Assembly (NCBI RefSeq): GCF_011742555.1
Contig: NZ_JAAQQR010000006.1
Coordinates: forward strand, 217,510-281,509
Source: Luteibacter jiangsuensis
GTDB lineage: Bacteria > Pseudomonadota > Gammaproteobacteria > Xanthomonadales > Rhodanobacteraceae
Direction of reading: 5' to 3'
Length of the DNA stretch: 64,000 nt
In this document: positions 20,292 to 30,663 of the stretch, piece by piece
Layout: each line of letters begins with the position of its first letter
How positions within the stretch are numbered: the first letter of the stretch is position 1
Notes under the pieces: generated by a model
What the model was told of the DNA's origin: nothing
The model's database searches: none
The model's input: the letters and a program-made list of their open reading frames with translations, nothing else
Position numbers and translations under genes: made by a program

Positions 20292-21581
20292 TCAGGCGCG
20301 ACGGAAGACGAGCGTGCCGTTGGTGCCGCCGAAGCCGAACGAATTCGACATGACGACCTGGATATCGGCCTTCTCCGCCTTGTTCGGTACCAGGTCCATG
20401 CCGAGGGCCTCGACTTCCGGATCGACGTTCTCGAGGTTCATCGTCGGCGGCATGATGCCGTCGCGGATGGCGAGGATCGAGAAGATCGCCTCGACCCCGC
20501 CCGCCGCACCGAGCAGATGGCCGGTGACGGACTTCGTGGAGCTCACCGCGAACTTGCCCTTCTGCGTGGCATGCTCGCCGAACACATTGCGGATGGCCTT
20601 GGCTTCGCCGAGGTCGCCGACCGGCGTGGACGTGCCGTGCGCGTTCACGTACTGCACGTCTTCCGCCTTCAGGCCGGCGTCGTGCAGTGCATTGCGCATG
20701 GCCAGTTCGGCACCGTCGCCGCTGGGCGCGGTGATGTGGTAAGCGTCGCCGCTCATGCCGAAGCCGATCAGCTCGGCCAGGATGTTGGCGCCACGCGCCT
20801 TCGCAAACTCGTATTCCTCGAGCATGAGCATGCCGGCGCCGTTCGACAGCAGGAAGCCGTCGCGGCCGGTGTCCCACGGACGGCTGGCGTGCGTGGGATC
20901 GTCGTTGCGCGTGGACATGGCCTTGGCCGAGCAGAAACCCGCCATCGCCGTCGGCGTGGTGGCGAACTCGGCGCCACCGGCCAGCATCGCATCGGCGTCG
21001 CCGTACTGGATGAGGCGCATGGCCATGCCGATGTTGTGCGCGGCCGTGGTGCACGCCGACACCAGGGCGATGTTCGGGCCCTTCATGCCGTGGTAGATCG
21101 ACAGGTTGCCGGCCACCATGTTGATGATGGAGCTGGGCACGTAGAACGGCGAGACCTTGCGCGGACCCTTGTCGCGCAGTTCGAGCGCCGTGGCCTCGAT
21201 GGTGTGCAGACCGCCGATGCCTGCGCCCGCGGCGATGCCGACGCGGCCGGCGTTCTCGTCGGTGATTTTCAGACCCGACTGACGGAACGCATGCGTACCC
21301 GCGACGATGCCGTAGTGGATGAACGGATCCATCCGCTTAAAGTCCTTGCCGATGGCGCGCTTCTCGTCGTCGTCCGCGTCGGAGCCGGCGAAATAAGCTT
21401 CCACCGGATCGAAGCCGCGCACTTCGCCCGCGATTTTCGTCGCGTAGGCGCTGGCGTCGAATTCGCTGACGGGGCCGATGCCGCTGTTGCCCTCGACGAC
21501 ATTCTTCCACGCGGTGGCGAGATCGTTGCCGACCGGCGAGACGATGCCCATACCGGTCACTACCACACGTCGCTTACTCAT
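20292..21581 (-). CDS. fabF: 3-oxoacyl-[acyl-carrier-protein] synthase II
   Basis: Condensing enzyme (KASII) of fatty-acid elongation, 429 aa. The catalytic triad is complete: Cys in LVSACTTAAHN (about 174), His in NAHGTSTPVGD (about 313) and His in KSVTGHLLGAAG (about 352). Thiolase-type N-terminus MSKRRVVVTGMGIVSPVG. It follows acpP with a terminator between them, so it probably has partly independent expression, and precedes pabB by 23 bp. Confidence 0.97.
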   Translation of the reverse strand: MSKRRVVVTGMGIVSPVGNDLATAWKNVVEGNSGIGPVSEFDASAYATKIAGEVRGFDPVEAYFAGSDADDDEKRAIGKDFKRMDPFIHYGIVAGTHAFRQSGLKITDENAGRVGIAAGAGIGGLHTIEATALELRDKGPRKVSPFYVPSSIINMVAGNLSIYHGMKGPNIALVSACTTAAHNIGMAMRLIQYGDADAMLAGGAEFATTPTAMAGFCSAKAMSTRNDDPTHASRPWDTGRDGFLLSNGAGMLMLEEYEFAKARGANILAELIGFGMSGDAYHITAPSGDGAELAMRNALHDAGLKAEDVQYVNAHGTSTPVGDLGEAKAIRNVFGEHATQKGKFAVSSTKSVTGHLLGAAGGVEAIFSILAIRDGIMPPTMNLENVDPEVEALGMDLVPNKAEKADIQVVMSNSFGFGGTNGTLVFRRA

Positions 21582-21639
21582 GCGTTCTCATCCTTCACTT
21601 GTCCGCGCAACCATACGCGGGCGCAGGTTGCGTTACACG

Positions 21640-21668
21640 CAAACGAAAACTGCGCCATGACGGCGCAG
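21640..21668 (-). terminator. Rho-independent terminator after acpP
   Basis: On the minus strand, stem CTGCGCC / GGCGCAG with a 5-nt loop (21668-21650) is followed by TTTTCGTTT. It lies 63 bp downstream of the acpP stop and before fabF, which fits the usual high, partly separate expression of acpP. Confidence 0.7.
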
Positions 21669-21730
21669 CTTCCGTGTCGCTCGGAGATCGACGGGAGGCG
21701 GCGCCTCCGATCGACAACCAGCACGCTCGA

Positions 21731-21970
21731 TCAGGCCTTGACGTGAGCCTTGACGTAATCGACCGCCTGCTGGACCGTCGTGATCTTTTCGGCTTCCTCG
21801 TCAGGAATCTCGCACTCGAACTCTTCTTCGAGGGCCATCACGAGCTCGACCGTATCCAGCGAATCGGCGCCCAGATCGTCAACGAACGACGCGTTCGCGG
21901 TCACTTCATCTTCCTTGACGCCCAGCTGCTCAACGACGATCTTCTTGACGCGCTCTTCGATGCTGCTCAT
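21731..21970 (-). CDS. acpP: Acyl carrier protein
   Basis: 79 aa acidic four-helix carrier of growing fatty acyl chains. The 4'-phosphopantetheine attachment serine is Ser37 in [12 protein letters not shown]. Start [12 protein letters not shown] at 21970, preceded on the minus strand by a GGGAGGT ribosome-binding site. A longer frame upstream adds residues not found in ACPs. Flanked by fabG and fabF. Confidence 0.98.
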   Translation of the reverse strand: MSSIEERVKKIVVEQLGVKEDEVTANASFVDDLGADSLDTVELVMALEEEFECEIPDEEAEKITTVQQAVDYVKAHVKA

Positions 21971-22146
21971 GTTGCCTTTACCTCCCGAGGGAAAATCCGG
22001 CGGCATTGTAGTGGCTAAGGACCGTACCCGCCAGCATGCCGCCATCACGTTGATGACGCCCCGCCGATGAAGTCGAGGCGCGAAATGGCGATTGTCTCTC
22101 AAATCCGGGCCGCTGGCGACTACCGCGGTTCCGGAGGGTGCCCCGG

Positions 22147-22890
22147 TCAGGGCATGTACATGCCGCCGTTGACGTGCAGGGTCTCACCCGTGATGTACCG
22201 GGCGGCCGGCGACGCCAGGAAGGCCACGGCCTCGGCGATGTCGCTGGCCTCGCCCAGGTGGCCCAGGGCAATGCCCGCCAGGAGCGCGGTGCGCTGCTCT
22301 TCCGGCAGCGCACGGGTCATGTCGGTATCGATGAAGCCCGGGGCGACCACGTTCACGGTGATCCCACGCGAACCGATCTCACGGGCCAGCGATTTCGAGA
22401 ACGCGATGATGCCCGCCTTCGCGGCTGCGTAATTGGCCTGCCCCGGATTGCCGGTGACGCCGACCACGGACGCGATGCTGACGATGCGGCCCTTGCGCGC
22501 CTTCATCATGCCGCGCATCACGGCCTTCGACGTGCGGAATACCGACGTGAGGTTCGTTTCCATGATGGCGCTCCAGTCTTCCTCCTTCATGCGCATGAGG
22601 AGCTGGTCGCGCGTGATGCCCGCATTGTTCACGAGGATGGAAACCGCACCGGCTTCCTTGGCGATGGCATCGACGAGCCCGTCGATGGCCGAGGCATCGG
22701 TGACATCGAGCACGCGGCCGTGGCCGCCATGGGGAGCAAGGCGCTCGCCGATGGCCTTGGCACCGCTTTCGCTGGTGGCGGTGCCGTACACGGTGGCGCC
22801 GCGTTCGGCCAGCAGGTCGGCAATGGCAGCGCCGATGCCGCGGCTGGCGCCGGTGACGAGGGCGATTTCGCCCTTCAGGGATGAGGTCAT
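22147..22890 (-). CDS. fabG: 3-oxoacyl-[acyl-carrier-protein] reductase
   Basis: NADPH-dependent SDR enzyme of fatty-acid elongation, 247 aa. Cofactor loop GASRGIG (14-20), NNAG at 88-91, and catalytic residues Asn113, Ser141, Tyr154 and Lys158 (NYAAAKAG). C-terminal GGMYMP is typical. Start ATG 22890, 21 bp after fabD. About 176 bp separate it from acpP. Confidence 0.97.
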   Translation of the reverse strand: MTSSLKGEIALVTGASRGIGAAIADLLAERGATVYGTATSESGAKAIGERLAPHGGHGRVLDVTDASAIDGLVDAIAKEAGAVSILVNNAGITRDQLLMRMKEEDWSAIMETNLTSVFRTSKAVMRGMMKARKGRIVSIASVVGVTGNPGQANYAAAKAGIIAFSKSLAREIGSRGITVNVVAPGFIDTDMTRALPEEQRTALLAGIALGHLGEASDIAEAVAFLASPAARYITGETLHVNGGMYMP

Positions 22891-22911
22891 GGGGATATCC
22901 TTCGGTGAGGG

Positions 22912-23856
22912 TCAGACGGCGGCAAGGGCAGCTTCGAGTTCTTCCGGCGTGCCGATGGCCTTGCCGTCGATCGACTTGTCGATGCGCTTGACGAGCCCGC
23001 TCAGCACCTTGCCGGGGCCGCATTCCAGAGTCTGGACGATTCCTGCTGCGGCGAGCGCCTGCACGCACTCCGTCCACCGCACCGGAAGGTAGAGCTGACG
23101 CATCAGCGCGCCGCGAATGTCCTCGATGGACGTGTGCACCTTCGCATCGGCGTTCTGCACGACGGGAATCGACGGAAGCGACCAGTCGAGGGCGGCCATG
23201 CGCTCGCCGAGGCGGTCGGCGGCGTCGCGCATCAGCATGCAGTGCGACGGCACCGACACCGCGAGTTTCACGGCCTTCTTGACCCCGAGTTCCGCCAGGC
23301 GCGCCAGGGCGCGATCCACGGCTTCGACGTGGCCGGCGATTACGAGCTGCCCCGGGGAGTTGTAATTCGCGGGCGACACCACCTGGCCCTGCGCCACTTC
23401 CTCGCATACCTGCGCGATCTGGGCATCGTCGCCTCCGAGGATGGCGGCCATGGTGCCGACACCCGGCGGCACGGCGGCCTGCATGAGACGGCCGCGCTCG
23501 GCCACCAGGCCGGCGGCGTCCTTCAGGGAAAGGGCCGATGCGGCAACCAGGGCGCTGTATTCGCCGAGGCTGTGGCCGGAAAGCAGTGCCGGCATGCGGC
23601 CACCCCGCTTCGCCCAGACGCGCCAGACGGCAATGCTGGCGGCCAGGAGCGCGGGTTGCGTGTTTTCGGTGCTGTCGAGGACGTCCTTCGGGCCGTCCTG
23701 GCTGATCGACCAGAGGTCGACGCCGGCGCCTTCGGAGGCTTCGTCGAAGGCAGCGCGCACTTCGGGATGCGCCGCCGCGAGTTCGGCGAGCATGCCGACG
23801 GACTGCGAGCCCTGGCCAGGGAAAACGAAGGCGAGCGAGGCACTGGATGAGGTCAT
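22912..23856 (-). CDS. fabD: Malonyl-CoA:ACP transacylase
   Basis: Loads malonyl groups onto ACP; 314 aa. N-terminal FVFPGQGSQSVGM (10-22), nucleophile Ser96 in GHSLGEY, His in VPSHCMLM near 205. Start MTSSSASLAF at 23856; an in-frame extension further upstream runs through the REP element and is not protein-like. It is downstream of fabH, separated by 255 bp that carry the REP doublet. Confidence 0.96.
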   Translation of the reverse strand: MTSSSASLAFVFPGQGSQSVGMLAELAAAHPEVRAAFDEASEGAGVDLWSISQDGPKDVLDSTENTQPALLAASIAVWRVWAKRGGRMPALLSGHSLGEYSALVAASALSLKDAAGLVAERGRLMQAAVPPGVGTMAAILGGDDAQIAQVCEEVAQGQVVSPANYNSPGQLVIAGHVEAVDRALARLAELGVKKAVKLAVSVPSHCMLMRDAADRLGERMAALDWSLPSIPVVQNADAKVHTSIEDIRGALMRQLYLPVRWTECVQALAAAGIVQTLECGPGKVLSGLVKRIDKSIDGKAIGTPEELEAALAAV

Positions 23857-23952
23857 GCGAGACGATTCCGGGACTTCAAACCGCGCATGGTGCCAGCAAG
23901 CCGGGGGCGAATGCACCATTCGCGGGCGTTTGGTAGCCACGCGCCGAATACC

Positions 23953-24034
23953 TGTGGGAGCCGCTTCAGCGGCGATGCCGCGGCAGCGGGCCAGCGTGGG
24001 GCTAGCACCCATCGCCGCTGAAGCGGCTCCCACA
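23953..24034. repeat. REP doublet (REPIN-like), copy 1
   Basis: 82-bp imperfect palindrome in the fabH-fabD gap. Both arms carry the same core: left GTGGGAGCCGCTTCAGCGG, right the reverse complement ending in CGGCTCCCAC. The middle contains CCGCGGCAGCGGGCCA. It is one of four such elements in the window (others at 36934, 39647 and 52042). This copy has matching arms, whereas the other three pair a GCCGGC-type arm with a GCCGCTTCAGCGGC-type arm. Confidence 0.85.
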
Positions 24035-24111
24035 CAAAGCACATGCCCGTGGGAAACCTCTGTGCCTGGGCAAGGCTTCTGAAAAAGACAGTTGCTCCCA
24101 CATGAAGCGAA

Positions 24112-25080
24112 TCAATAACGCAGCAGTGCCGAGGCCCAGGTGAATCCGCCGCCGAACGCTTCCAGCAGCAGGTTCTGCCCGCGCTGCACCTTGCCCGAGC
24201 GCACGGCGTAGTCGAGCGCCAGCGGCACGGAGCCGGACGAGGTGTTCGCGTGCTTGTCGACCGTAACGATGACGCGGTCCATCGACATGTTCAGGCGCTT
24301 CGCCGTCGCTTCGATGATGCGCAGGTTCGCCTGGTGCGGGATCAGCCAGTCGATCTCGTCTTCCTTCATGCCGGCGTCTTCCAGGGTCTCGCCCACCAGC
24401 GCGTCGAGCGTCTTGACCGCTACCTTGAAGACTTCGCGGCCGAGCATGCTGATGCGTACGCCATGATTCGGCTCGTCCTTGAAGCCGACCGACACGCCCA
24501 CGGGATTGAACAGCAGATGCTTGAAACCGCCGTCCGCGCGCATGCGGGTGGTGAAGATGCCGGGCTCGGCGGAGGCCTCGAGCACCACGGCACCCGCGCC
24601 GTCGCCGAACAGCACGCAGGACTCGCGCTCCGTCCAGTCGACCATGCGGGTAAGCGTCTCGGCACCGATGACCAGGGCCTTTTTCGACTGACCGCTGCGC
24701 ATGAACGCATTGGCGACGCCAAGCGCGTAGACGAAGCCGGAGCAGGCGGCGTTCACGTCGAAGGCGGCGCAGCCATTCGCCCCCAGGCGATGCTGGACGA
24801 GGCAGGCGGTGGAGGGAAAGATGAGATCGGGCGTGGTGGTGCCGACGATGATGAGGTCGATCTCGGAGGCCTTCACCCCGGCCGCCTCCAGCGCGCGCTG
24901 GGCAGCGAGGAAGGCGAGGTCGCCGGTGGTTTCACCTTCCGCCGCGATGTGCCGCTCGGTGATGCCGGTGCGCGTGCGGATCCACTCGTCGCTCGTATCG
25001 ACGATTTTTTCGAGGTCGGCGTTGGTCAGCACTTTCTCGGGAAGCGCGCTGCCGGTACCGATGATGCGGGCGTATTTCAG
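24112..25080 (-). CDS. fabH: 3-oxoacyl-[acyl-carrier-protein] synthase III, non-canonical start
   Basis: Initiates fatty-acid synthesis by condensing acetyl-CoA with malonyl-ACP. The triad is Cys113 (NAACSGFVY), His in PHQANLRIIE (about 249) and Asn in HANTSSGS (about 279). Family proteins begin with a short strand like YTKIIGTGSYLPE. Here the matching codons, KYARIIGTGSALPE, are in frame, but the only ATG/GTG/TTG codon upstream of the conserved VDTSDEW is a GTG at 25032, after this strand. Between an in-frame TGA further upstream and the strand only ATC, ATT and CTG could initiate. A GGGGA box sits 7 nt before the CTG at 25080-25078. The CTG start (322 aa) is inferred; the GTG form would be 306 aa and lack beta-1. 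Confidence 0.9.
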   Translation of the reverse strand: MKYARIIGTGSALPEKVLTNADLEKIVDTSDEWIRTRTGITERHIAAEGETTGDLAFLAAQRALEAAGVKASEIDLIIVGTTTPDLIFPSTACLVQHRLGANGCAAFDVNAACSGFVYALGVANAFMRSGQSKKALVIGAETLTRMVDWTERESCVLFGDGAGAVVLEASAEPGIFTTRMRADGGFKHLLFNPVGVSVGFKDEPNHGVRISMLGREVFKVAVKTLDALVGETLEDAGMKEDEIDWLIPHQANLRIIEATAKRLNMSMDRVIVTVDKHANTSSGSVPLALDYAVRSGKVQRGQNLLLEAFGGGFTWASALLRY

Positions 25081-25160
25081 AACCGTATCCCCAATGAGAC
25101 GGAGGATTCACCCGGACGGCATGAGCGGCCCGGGGCCGGAAAAACGGTATGCCACAAATG

Positions 25161-25183
25161 CAAAACGGCGCGTTGCCGCGCCG
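25161..25183 (-). terminator. Rho-independent terminator after rpmF
   Basis: Minus-strand stem CGGCGCG / CGCGCCG with loop GCAA (25183-25166), followed by TTTTGCATTTG. It lies 31 bp after the rpmF stop, separating the yceD-rpmF unit from fabH. Confidence 0.65.
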
Positions 25184-25213
25184 CCTGCGTTGTGATCGTC
25201 CCCAGGGGGAAGA

Positions 25214-25408
25214 TCAGTCCTCGACTTCGACCGCGCCGCGGGTGTCGATGACCTTCTTGCCGCGATAGAAGCCGTCCTTGGTCACGTGGTGACGCAGGTG
25301 CACTTCACCGCTGGTCGGATCGGTCGACAGCTGCACGGACTTCAGCGCATCGTGCGAACGACGCATGCCGCGGGTGGACGGGGTCTTGCGGCTCTTGGCA
25401 ACGGCCAT
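25214..25408 (-). CDS. rpmF: 50S ribosomal protein L32
   Basis: 64 aa, the standard [21 protein letters not shown]-terminus of bL32. No zinc-ribbon cysteines are present, so this is the zinc-independent form. It is 18 bp downstream of yceD, the usual gene pair placed before fatty-acid genes. Confidence 0.97.
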   Translation of the reverse strand: MAVAKSRKTPSTRGMRRSHDALKSVQLSTDPTSGEVHLRHHVTKDGFYRGKKVIDTRGAVEVED

Positions 25409-25426
25409 GACAAATCTCCAGCGAAA

Positions 25427-25942
25427 TTACTTAATGAGTCCGCGGAGTGCCGCGAACGGGTTTTCAGATTTTTCCTGCGGGAGCGTGTCGTCCCCGCCGG
25501 AACCAGTGACATCGTCGGGCAGTTCGTGGTCCGGATTCACCGGAACCAGCGGCAGCGCCAACAGAAGTTCGTCCTCGATGGTCGCGATCGGATCGAGCTT
25601 GCCGTCCTGTTCGACCAGCAGTGCCTCGTAACCCGGAGGCAACGACGCCTCCTCGCTTTCCTCGACGATCAGTCCGAGACGGGCATCGACTTCCACCGGC
25701 AACTGGAATGGTTCCAGCGAGCGCTGACAGATGAGGGTCAACCCGGCCTTCGCGCGTACAGCCACGTAGGCCACACCGAATTCGTCGCGGCCGAAATCCA
25801 GCTCATAGGTGACGACCCCCTCGGGAGACGCAACCACTTCACCCAGGCGCGAAAACGCCGAAACGGGAAGCTGACCCTGGAACGAACGCCGCGCACGAAC
25901 CTCGCGCCAAGCGTCCACGGACGATGGCAATGTCACGGACAT
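25427..25942 (-). CDS. yceD: YceD family protein (DUF177)
   Basis: 171 aa with the C-terminal LPLVPVNPDHELP region and the final NPFAALRGLIK typical of YceD. Members are associated with 23S rRNA processing or accumulation and are nearly always upstream of rpmF. Family cysteines (CxxC) seen in some homologues are absent; only one Cys is visible, in LICQRSLEPF, as in the proteobacterial group. Start ATG 25942. Confidence 0.9.
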   Translation of the reverse strand: MSVTLPSSVDAWREVRARRSFQGQLPVSAFSRLGEVVASPEGVVTYELDFGRDEFGVAYVAVRAKAGLTLICQRSLEPFQLPVEVDARLGLIVEESEEASLPPGYEALLVEQDGKLDPIATIEDELLLALPLVPVNPDHELPDDVTGSGGDDTLPQEKSENPFAALRGLIK

Positions 25943-26099
25943 AATCGTGAGATGGTAGGCATCAACATGCCTGAAGTCAACCGGTTAGAGGGCGCCGACA
26001 GGCATGTCCGACGCTTTTGCGCGGCACGATGACTTTCGGGCAGACTGCCCTTCCTGCGCCCGGTTTGCGGCCCGGTGCCCATGAAGGGGAAGATCACGC

Positions 26100-26546
26100 G
26101 TGTTTTCCTTTGCCTATTATGCACTTGCGGGCACGGTAGCGATAGCGCTGGTCCTGTGCGCGTGGACGCTGCGCCATCAACGTTCGCGCCGGAGGCATGG
26201 GGCCCTGCAAGACCTGATGGACAACGCCGACCGGCTTGAGTCCGATCTCAAGGACTGCCGCGACCGCCTCCAGCGCGCGCACGCCGTCATGTCGGTCAGC
26301 CCGGACGTGCCCGCCTCGGGCGAACTGGAGGCGCAGCAGGCCGTCGATTCGGGGCTCCGCGCCCTGCTCCAGCAGCGCCTCTGGATCCGCGACCGCGCCC
26401 CGGCGGCGAGCCAGAGGGAGCTGGACGACGCGGTGGACGCCCTCGTGCGCGCCCGGCACCAGCTCGAACCGAGGCTGCGGGCGCTCGACGACGCCCAGAC
26501 CGCACTGGATACCGCCGTCCGCGAACACATCCACAAAGACTTCTAG
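26100..26546 (+). CDS. Hypothetical small membrane-anchored protein
   Basis: 148 aa, starts with GTG. One N-terminal membrane segment (about 4-22, YYALAGTVAIALVLCAWTL) is followed by a basic patch RHQRSRRRHG and a mostly alpha-helical, Arg/Asp/Leu-rich remainder with heptad-like spacing, suggesting a coiled coil facing the cytoplasm. No recognisable domain. It is divergent from yceD and 10 bp upstream of the Maf-like gene, with which it may be co-transcribed. Function unknown. Confidence 0.7.
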   Translation: MFSFAYYALAGTVAIALVLCAWTLRHQRSRRRHGALQDLMDNADRLESDLKDCRDRLQRAHAVMSVSPDVPASGELEAQQAVDSGLRALLQQRLWIRDRAPAASQRELDDAVDALVRARHQLEPRLRALDDAQTALDTAVREHIHKDF

Positions 26547-26556
26547 GGATCCTAGC

Positions 26557-27141
26557 GTGTCGCCGCAACCCACCGTCGTTCTCGCCTCCACCTCGCACTA
26601 CCGCGCCGCCCTGCTCCGTCGCCTGCTCGACCATTTCGAACAGGCCGCGCCCGGCACCGACGAGGCTCCCTGGCAAGGCGAACAGCCCGCCGCTCGCGCC
26701 GCGCGGCTGGCCGAAGCGAAAGCGCGGGACGTGGCGGCCCAGTTCCCGGGCGCCGTCGTCATCGGCTCGGACCAGGTGGCCGACCTGGACGGGCGGATCC
26801 TGGACAAGCCGGGCACGGTGCGGGCGGCTCACGAACAGCTGGCGGCCAGTTCGGGCCGCGATGTCGTGTTCCACACGGCGGTATGCGTGATCGACCTGCA
26901 CGGCGATGCGACCACCCATGTGGACGAAACCAGGGTGCGCTTTCGCGAGTTGTCCGACGAAGACATCCAGCGTTACATCGAACGCGAACGGCCCCTGGAT
27001 TGCGCCGGAAGCTTCAAGTGCGAGGGGCTTGGCATCGCCCTGTTCGAGAGGATCGAGAACGAAGACCCGACGGCACTCGTCGGCTTGCCGCTGATCGCCA
27101 CATCGAGACTGCTGCGCGCGGCGGGAGTGGTGCTTCCCTAG
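26557..27141 (+). CDS. Maf family nucleotide pyrophosphatase (YceF-like)
   Basis: 194 aa. House-cleaning pyrophosphatase acting on modified nucleotides. It has the Maf signature LASTSHYRAALLRRL (8-22), the catalytic GSDQVADLDG around 72-81, a KPGT motif near 87-90 and the ending CAGSFKCEGLGIALFERIENEDPTALVGLPL. The YceF-type SDQ motif suggests an m7GTP-type substrate rather than dTTP/UTP; this is inferred. Chosen start is GTG at 26557. Its 3' end overlaps the convergent glycosyltransferase gene by 4 bp. Confidence 0.9.
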   Translation: MSPQPTVVLASTSHYRAALLRRLLDHFEQAAPGTDEAPWQGEQPAARAARLAEAKARDVAAQFPGAVVIGSDQVADLDGRILDKPGTVRAAHEQLAASSGRDVVFHTAVCVIDLHGDATTHVDETRVRFRELSDEDIQRYIERERPLDCAGSFKCEGLGIALFERIENEDPTALVGLPLIATSRLLRAAGVVLP

Positions 27142-28763
27142 GGGCCATTCGCGAGCGAGGCTCGATAGGCCGCCATCCACACCACGCAATCGTCGGGGTT
27201 GCCGGGCACGCCGCGAGTGGCCCGTGCCCTGCCCTCGTACAACGCGAAACGGCGTCGCCCGTCGAAGGCCTGCACCCGCGCCACGGGGGCGACGATTTCC
27301 ACCCGTGCGCAGGTGGAGCCGAGCCAGTCGCGCGCCTCGATGTCGTGCAGCTTCGACTCGTCGACCACCAGCAGGATCGCGTCGCCCGCATGTTTCGCGA
27401 GGCCGTCTTCGTCCAGGCCCCAGGCGGCGAGTTGCGGCGCCCGTCCGTGCTTCACGTTCAACGGGCTGTCCAGCGAATACACGGTGCGTGACGCTCCCAG
27501 CGCGAAACGCAGCTCCGCCGCAAGCATGAAATTGTCGGCGACAAGAATGGCTCCCGGCCGCGTAGCCAATGCGTCGCGACTGGCCGCCGCGCTCTCGCGC
27601 CAGCCGGTGAAATTGGTGGGGAACGCCTTCACGCCGGCGAGAACGGCGGCACCATGCGCCGACGCGGCAAGACCGAGATACCCGAACCCCGCGGCGAGAC
27701 CCAACCCCGCCAGCACGAATCCGGCATGGACCGTGCGTCTCCAGGCGCTTCGCGCCTCGCGCAGTACGAGCGGTAGCGCCACACACGCCACGAGGTAACC
27801 GGGCAGTGGCCAATGCGCGCGAAAGCGCAGGTCGTCTGCGAACAGGCCGAGGACGAAGTACGCGACGACGAAGGTGCCGGCGACGACCGCGAGCGCATCG
27901 AGCGGTGTCTCCGTTCGGCGACGCCATGCCCTTGCGATCGCCCAGAGCATCGCCACCCAGGCGATCGGCGTGCATGCCACGGCCTGTTCCAGCGGCTGCA
28001 CGAGGGCATCGGCGTGGAACCGCCAGGGATTGCGATCCACCAACTGGAAGGCGAGACCGGCGCCATGGGCGCCCAGGTTGTACAGAATGATCGGAACGAG
28101 CCCTAGCGAGGCGATGCCCATGGCGATCCACAAGCCTGGACGTCGCCACTGCAGCCGCCCGCGCGGTGTCAGCGCGAGGAACGCGAGGCCGGCAAGCATC
28201 GGCATCGCCGCGCGGTAGTGCGTCATCCACGCGATGGCAAGACCAAGGCCCAGCAGCAGCCAGCCACGCAAGCGATCGGTGTCGAGCGCCATCAGCAGCC
28301 CCTGCAGCGCGAGCAGCGTGGCGAACGTGAGCGGTACGTCCGGCAGCGCCATCACCCCGAGGCTGCCCGCAAGCGGCAGCAGCGACGCGAAGGTGGCGGC
28401 CTGCCAACGTGCCGGTTCGCCACCGTAGCGCGCTGCCATCGCCCCTACTTGCCAGGGAAGCGCGGCGCCCAGAAGCAGGAACGGCAGGCGCATGGGCAAC
28501 AGGCCGTGCCCGAACATGGCTTCCGATGCCGCGATGAGCCACGCCGTAAGCGGCGGCAGATCGCTGTACCCCCACGCGGGGGACAGGCTTTCCTGCCAAT
28601 AGAATGCTTCGTCACCGAAAGGCGACAACGTGCACGCTATCAAAAGTTTCGCCACGCACGATGCGACGAACACGGTGAGGAAGATGCCTCGCCACAATCG
28701 CGCAGGCGCGGCTACACTCGAGCGATCACCCATCGATATGGCCAGGCCGGGGGGCATACGCAT
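27138..28763 (-). CDS. Glycosyltransferase family 39-type membrane protein
   Basis: 541 aa, about 10-12 membrane segments and a C-terminal soluble part. The N-terminal periplasmic loop GDEAFYWQESLSPAWGYSDLPPLTAW (about 49-75) has the acidic metal/lipid-phosphate site of ArnT/PMT-like (GT39/GT83) enzymes that move sugars from polyprenyl phosphate to an acceptor such as lipid A or a protein. Which acceptor is unknown. An alternative ATG ten codons downstream (28733) is possible; neither has a strong ribosome-binding site. Divergent from the MoxR operon with only 5 bp between starts. Confidence 0.85.
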   Translation of the reverse strand: MRMPPGLAISMGDRSSVAAPARLWRGIFLTVFVASCVAKLLIACTLSPFGDEAFYWQESLSPAWGYSDLPPLTAWLIAASEAMFGHGLLPMRLPFLLLGAALPWQVGAMAARYGGEPARWQAATFASLLPLAGSLGVMALPDVPLTFATLLALQGLLMALDTDRLRGWLLLGLGLAIAWMTHYRAAMPMLAGLAFLALTPRGRLQWRRPGLWIAMGIASLGLVPIILYNLGAHGAGLAFQLVDRNPWRFHADALVQPLEQAVACTPIAWVAMLWAIARAWRRRTETPLDALAVVAGTFVVAYFVLGLFADDLRFRAHWPLPGYLVACVALPLVLREARSAWRRTVHAGFVLAGLGLAAGFGYLGLAASAHGAAVLAGVKAFPTNFTGWRESAAASRDALATRPGAILVADNFMLAAELRFALGASRTVYSLDSPLNVKHGRAPQLAAWGLDEDGLAKHAGDAILLVVDESKLHDIEARDWLGSTCARVEIVAPVARVQAFDGRRRFALYEGRARATRGVPGNPDDCVVWMAAYRASLANGP

Positions 28764-28768
28764 CGATC

Positions 28769-29706
<938 letters not shown>

Positions 29707-29707
<1 letters not shown>

Positions 29708-30663
29708 TGCCGCCGCATGTACAGCGGCTGGTGGCCTGGGCGGAACGCCGCCTGCCATCGCTGACCCGGCTTCGCCAGGCGGAGCCGCTGCCCATCCTGC
29801 TGCACCGGCGGCGCATCTACATCGTGCCGACCGGTTTCGGCATGGGCTTCTCCGTCCTGCTCGCAGTGATGCTGGTCGGCGCACTGAACTACGCGAACAA
29901 CGCCGCGTTGATGCTGACCTGCCTGCTGGGCGCGGCGGCATCGGGCAGCATGCTGGTCGCCTTCCGCGTGCTCAACGGCCTGACCATCGGCGGCGTGCGC
30001 GCCGGCACCGCACGCGCGGGCGAATCGGTTCGCGTCTCGATCGACGTGGCCGCCAGCCAACGCGAACGCATGGCGGTGAGGCTGGACGTCGCGGGCCGCG
30101 AATTCGCCTTCGTCGTTCCCGACGGGGGCACGACCACCGTGGAATTCGAACTGCCGACGGAATTCCGCGGATGGCTCGCCCTTCCGCGCATGCGCTTGCA
30201 CAGTCGCTGGCCGTTCGGTCTGTTCAGGGCCTGGAGCTGGCTGCATCCCGATCGCAACGTGCTGGTGTATCCGCGCCCCGAGGCACTCGGCCCGAAGCCC
30301 TTCGAGCCGAGCGGCGACACCGACCGCGGCCGCCCGCGTCCCGGTGACGAACCGGCGGCCTTGCGGGAATACCGTGCGGGCGATCCGAGAAGGCAGATTG
30401 CCTGGAAACTCAGTGCCCGCCACCACGGGTTGCTAGTGAAGGATCTGGAGCAGCCCGCGCCGCAGGAAGACTGGAGGCTGGATTGGGACGGCATGCATGG
30501 CCTCGATGACGAGTCGCGTATCGCGCGGCTCACCCGCTGGATCGACGAGGCACGCGAGGCCGGCCGGCGCTGGAGCCTGCGCCTTCCCGACGCCTATTTC
30601 GACGTGGCACAGGGAGACGAGCACTACCACCGTTGCATGACCGCCCTGGCGTTGCGGCCGTGA
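29707..30663 (+). CDS. DUF58 domain-containing protein
   Basis: 318 aa, start ATG in the TGATG junction with the MoxR gene. Two membrane segments lie near residues 45-85 (FGMGFSVLLAVMLVGALNYA and the next), followed by a beta-rich domain and the DUF58 signature GDEPAALREYRAGDPRRQIAWKLSARH (about 215-241). Usually a MoxR partner; biochemical role unknown. The last 4 bases overlap the start of the transglutaminase gene. Confidence 0.9.

Noticed and set aside
24035..24105. A second, degenerate REP next to copy 1 (GTGGGAAACC ... GCTCCCAC)
   Set aside because: Only the outer 7-8 bases of each arm match; the inner stem is lost, so it cannot be told from chance.
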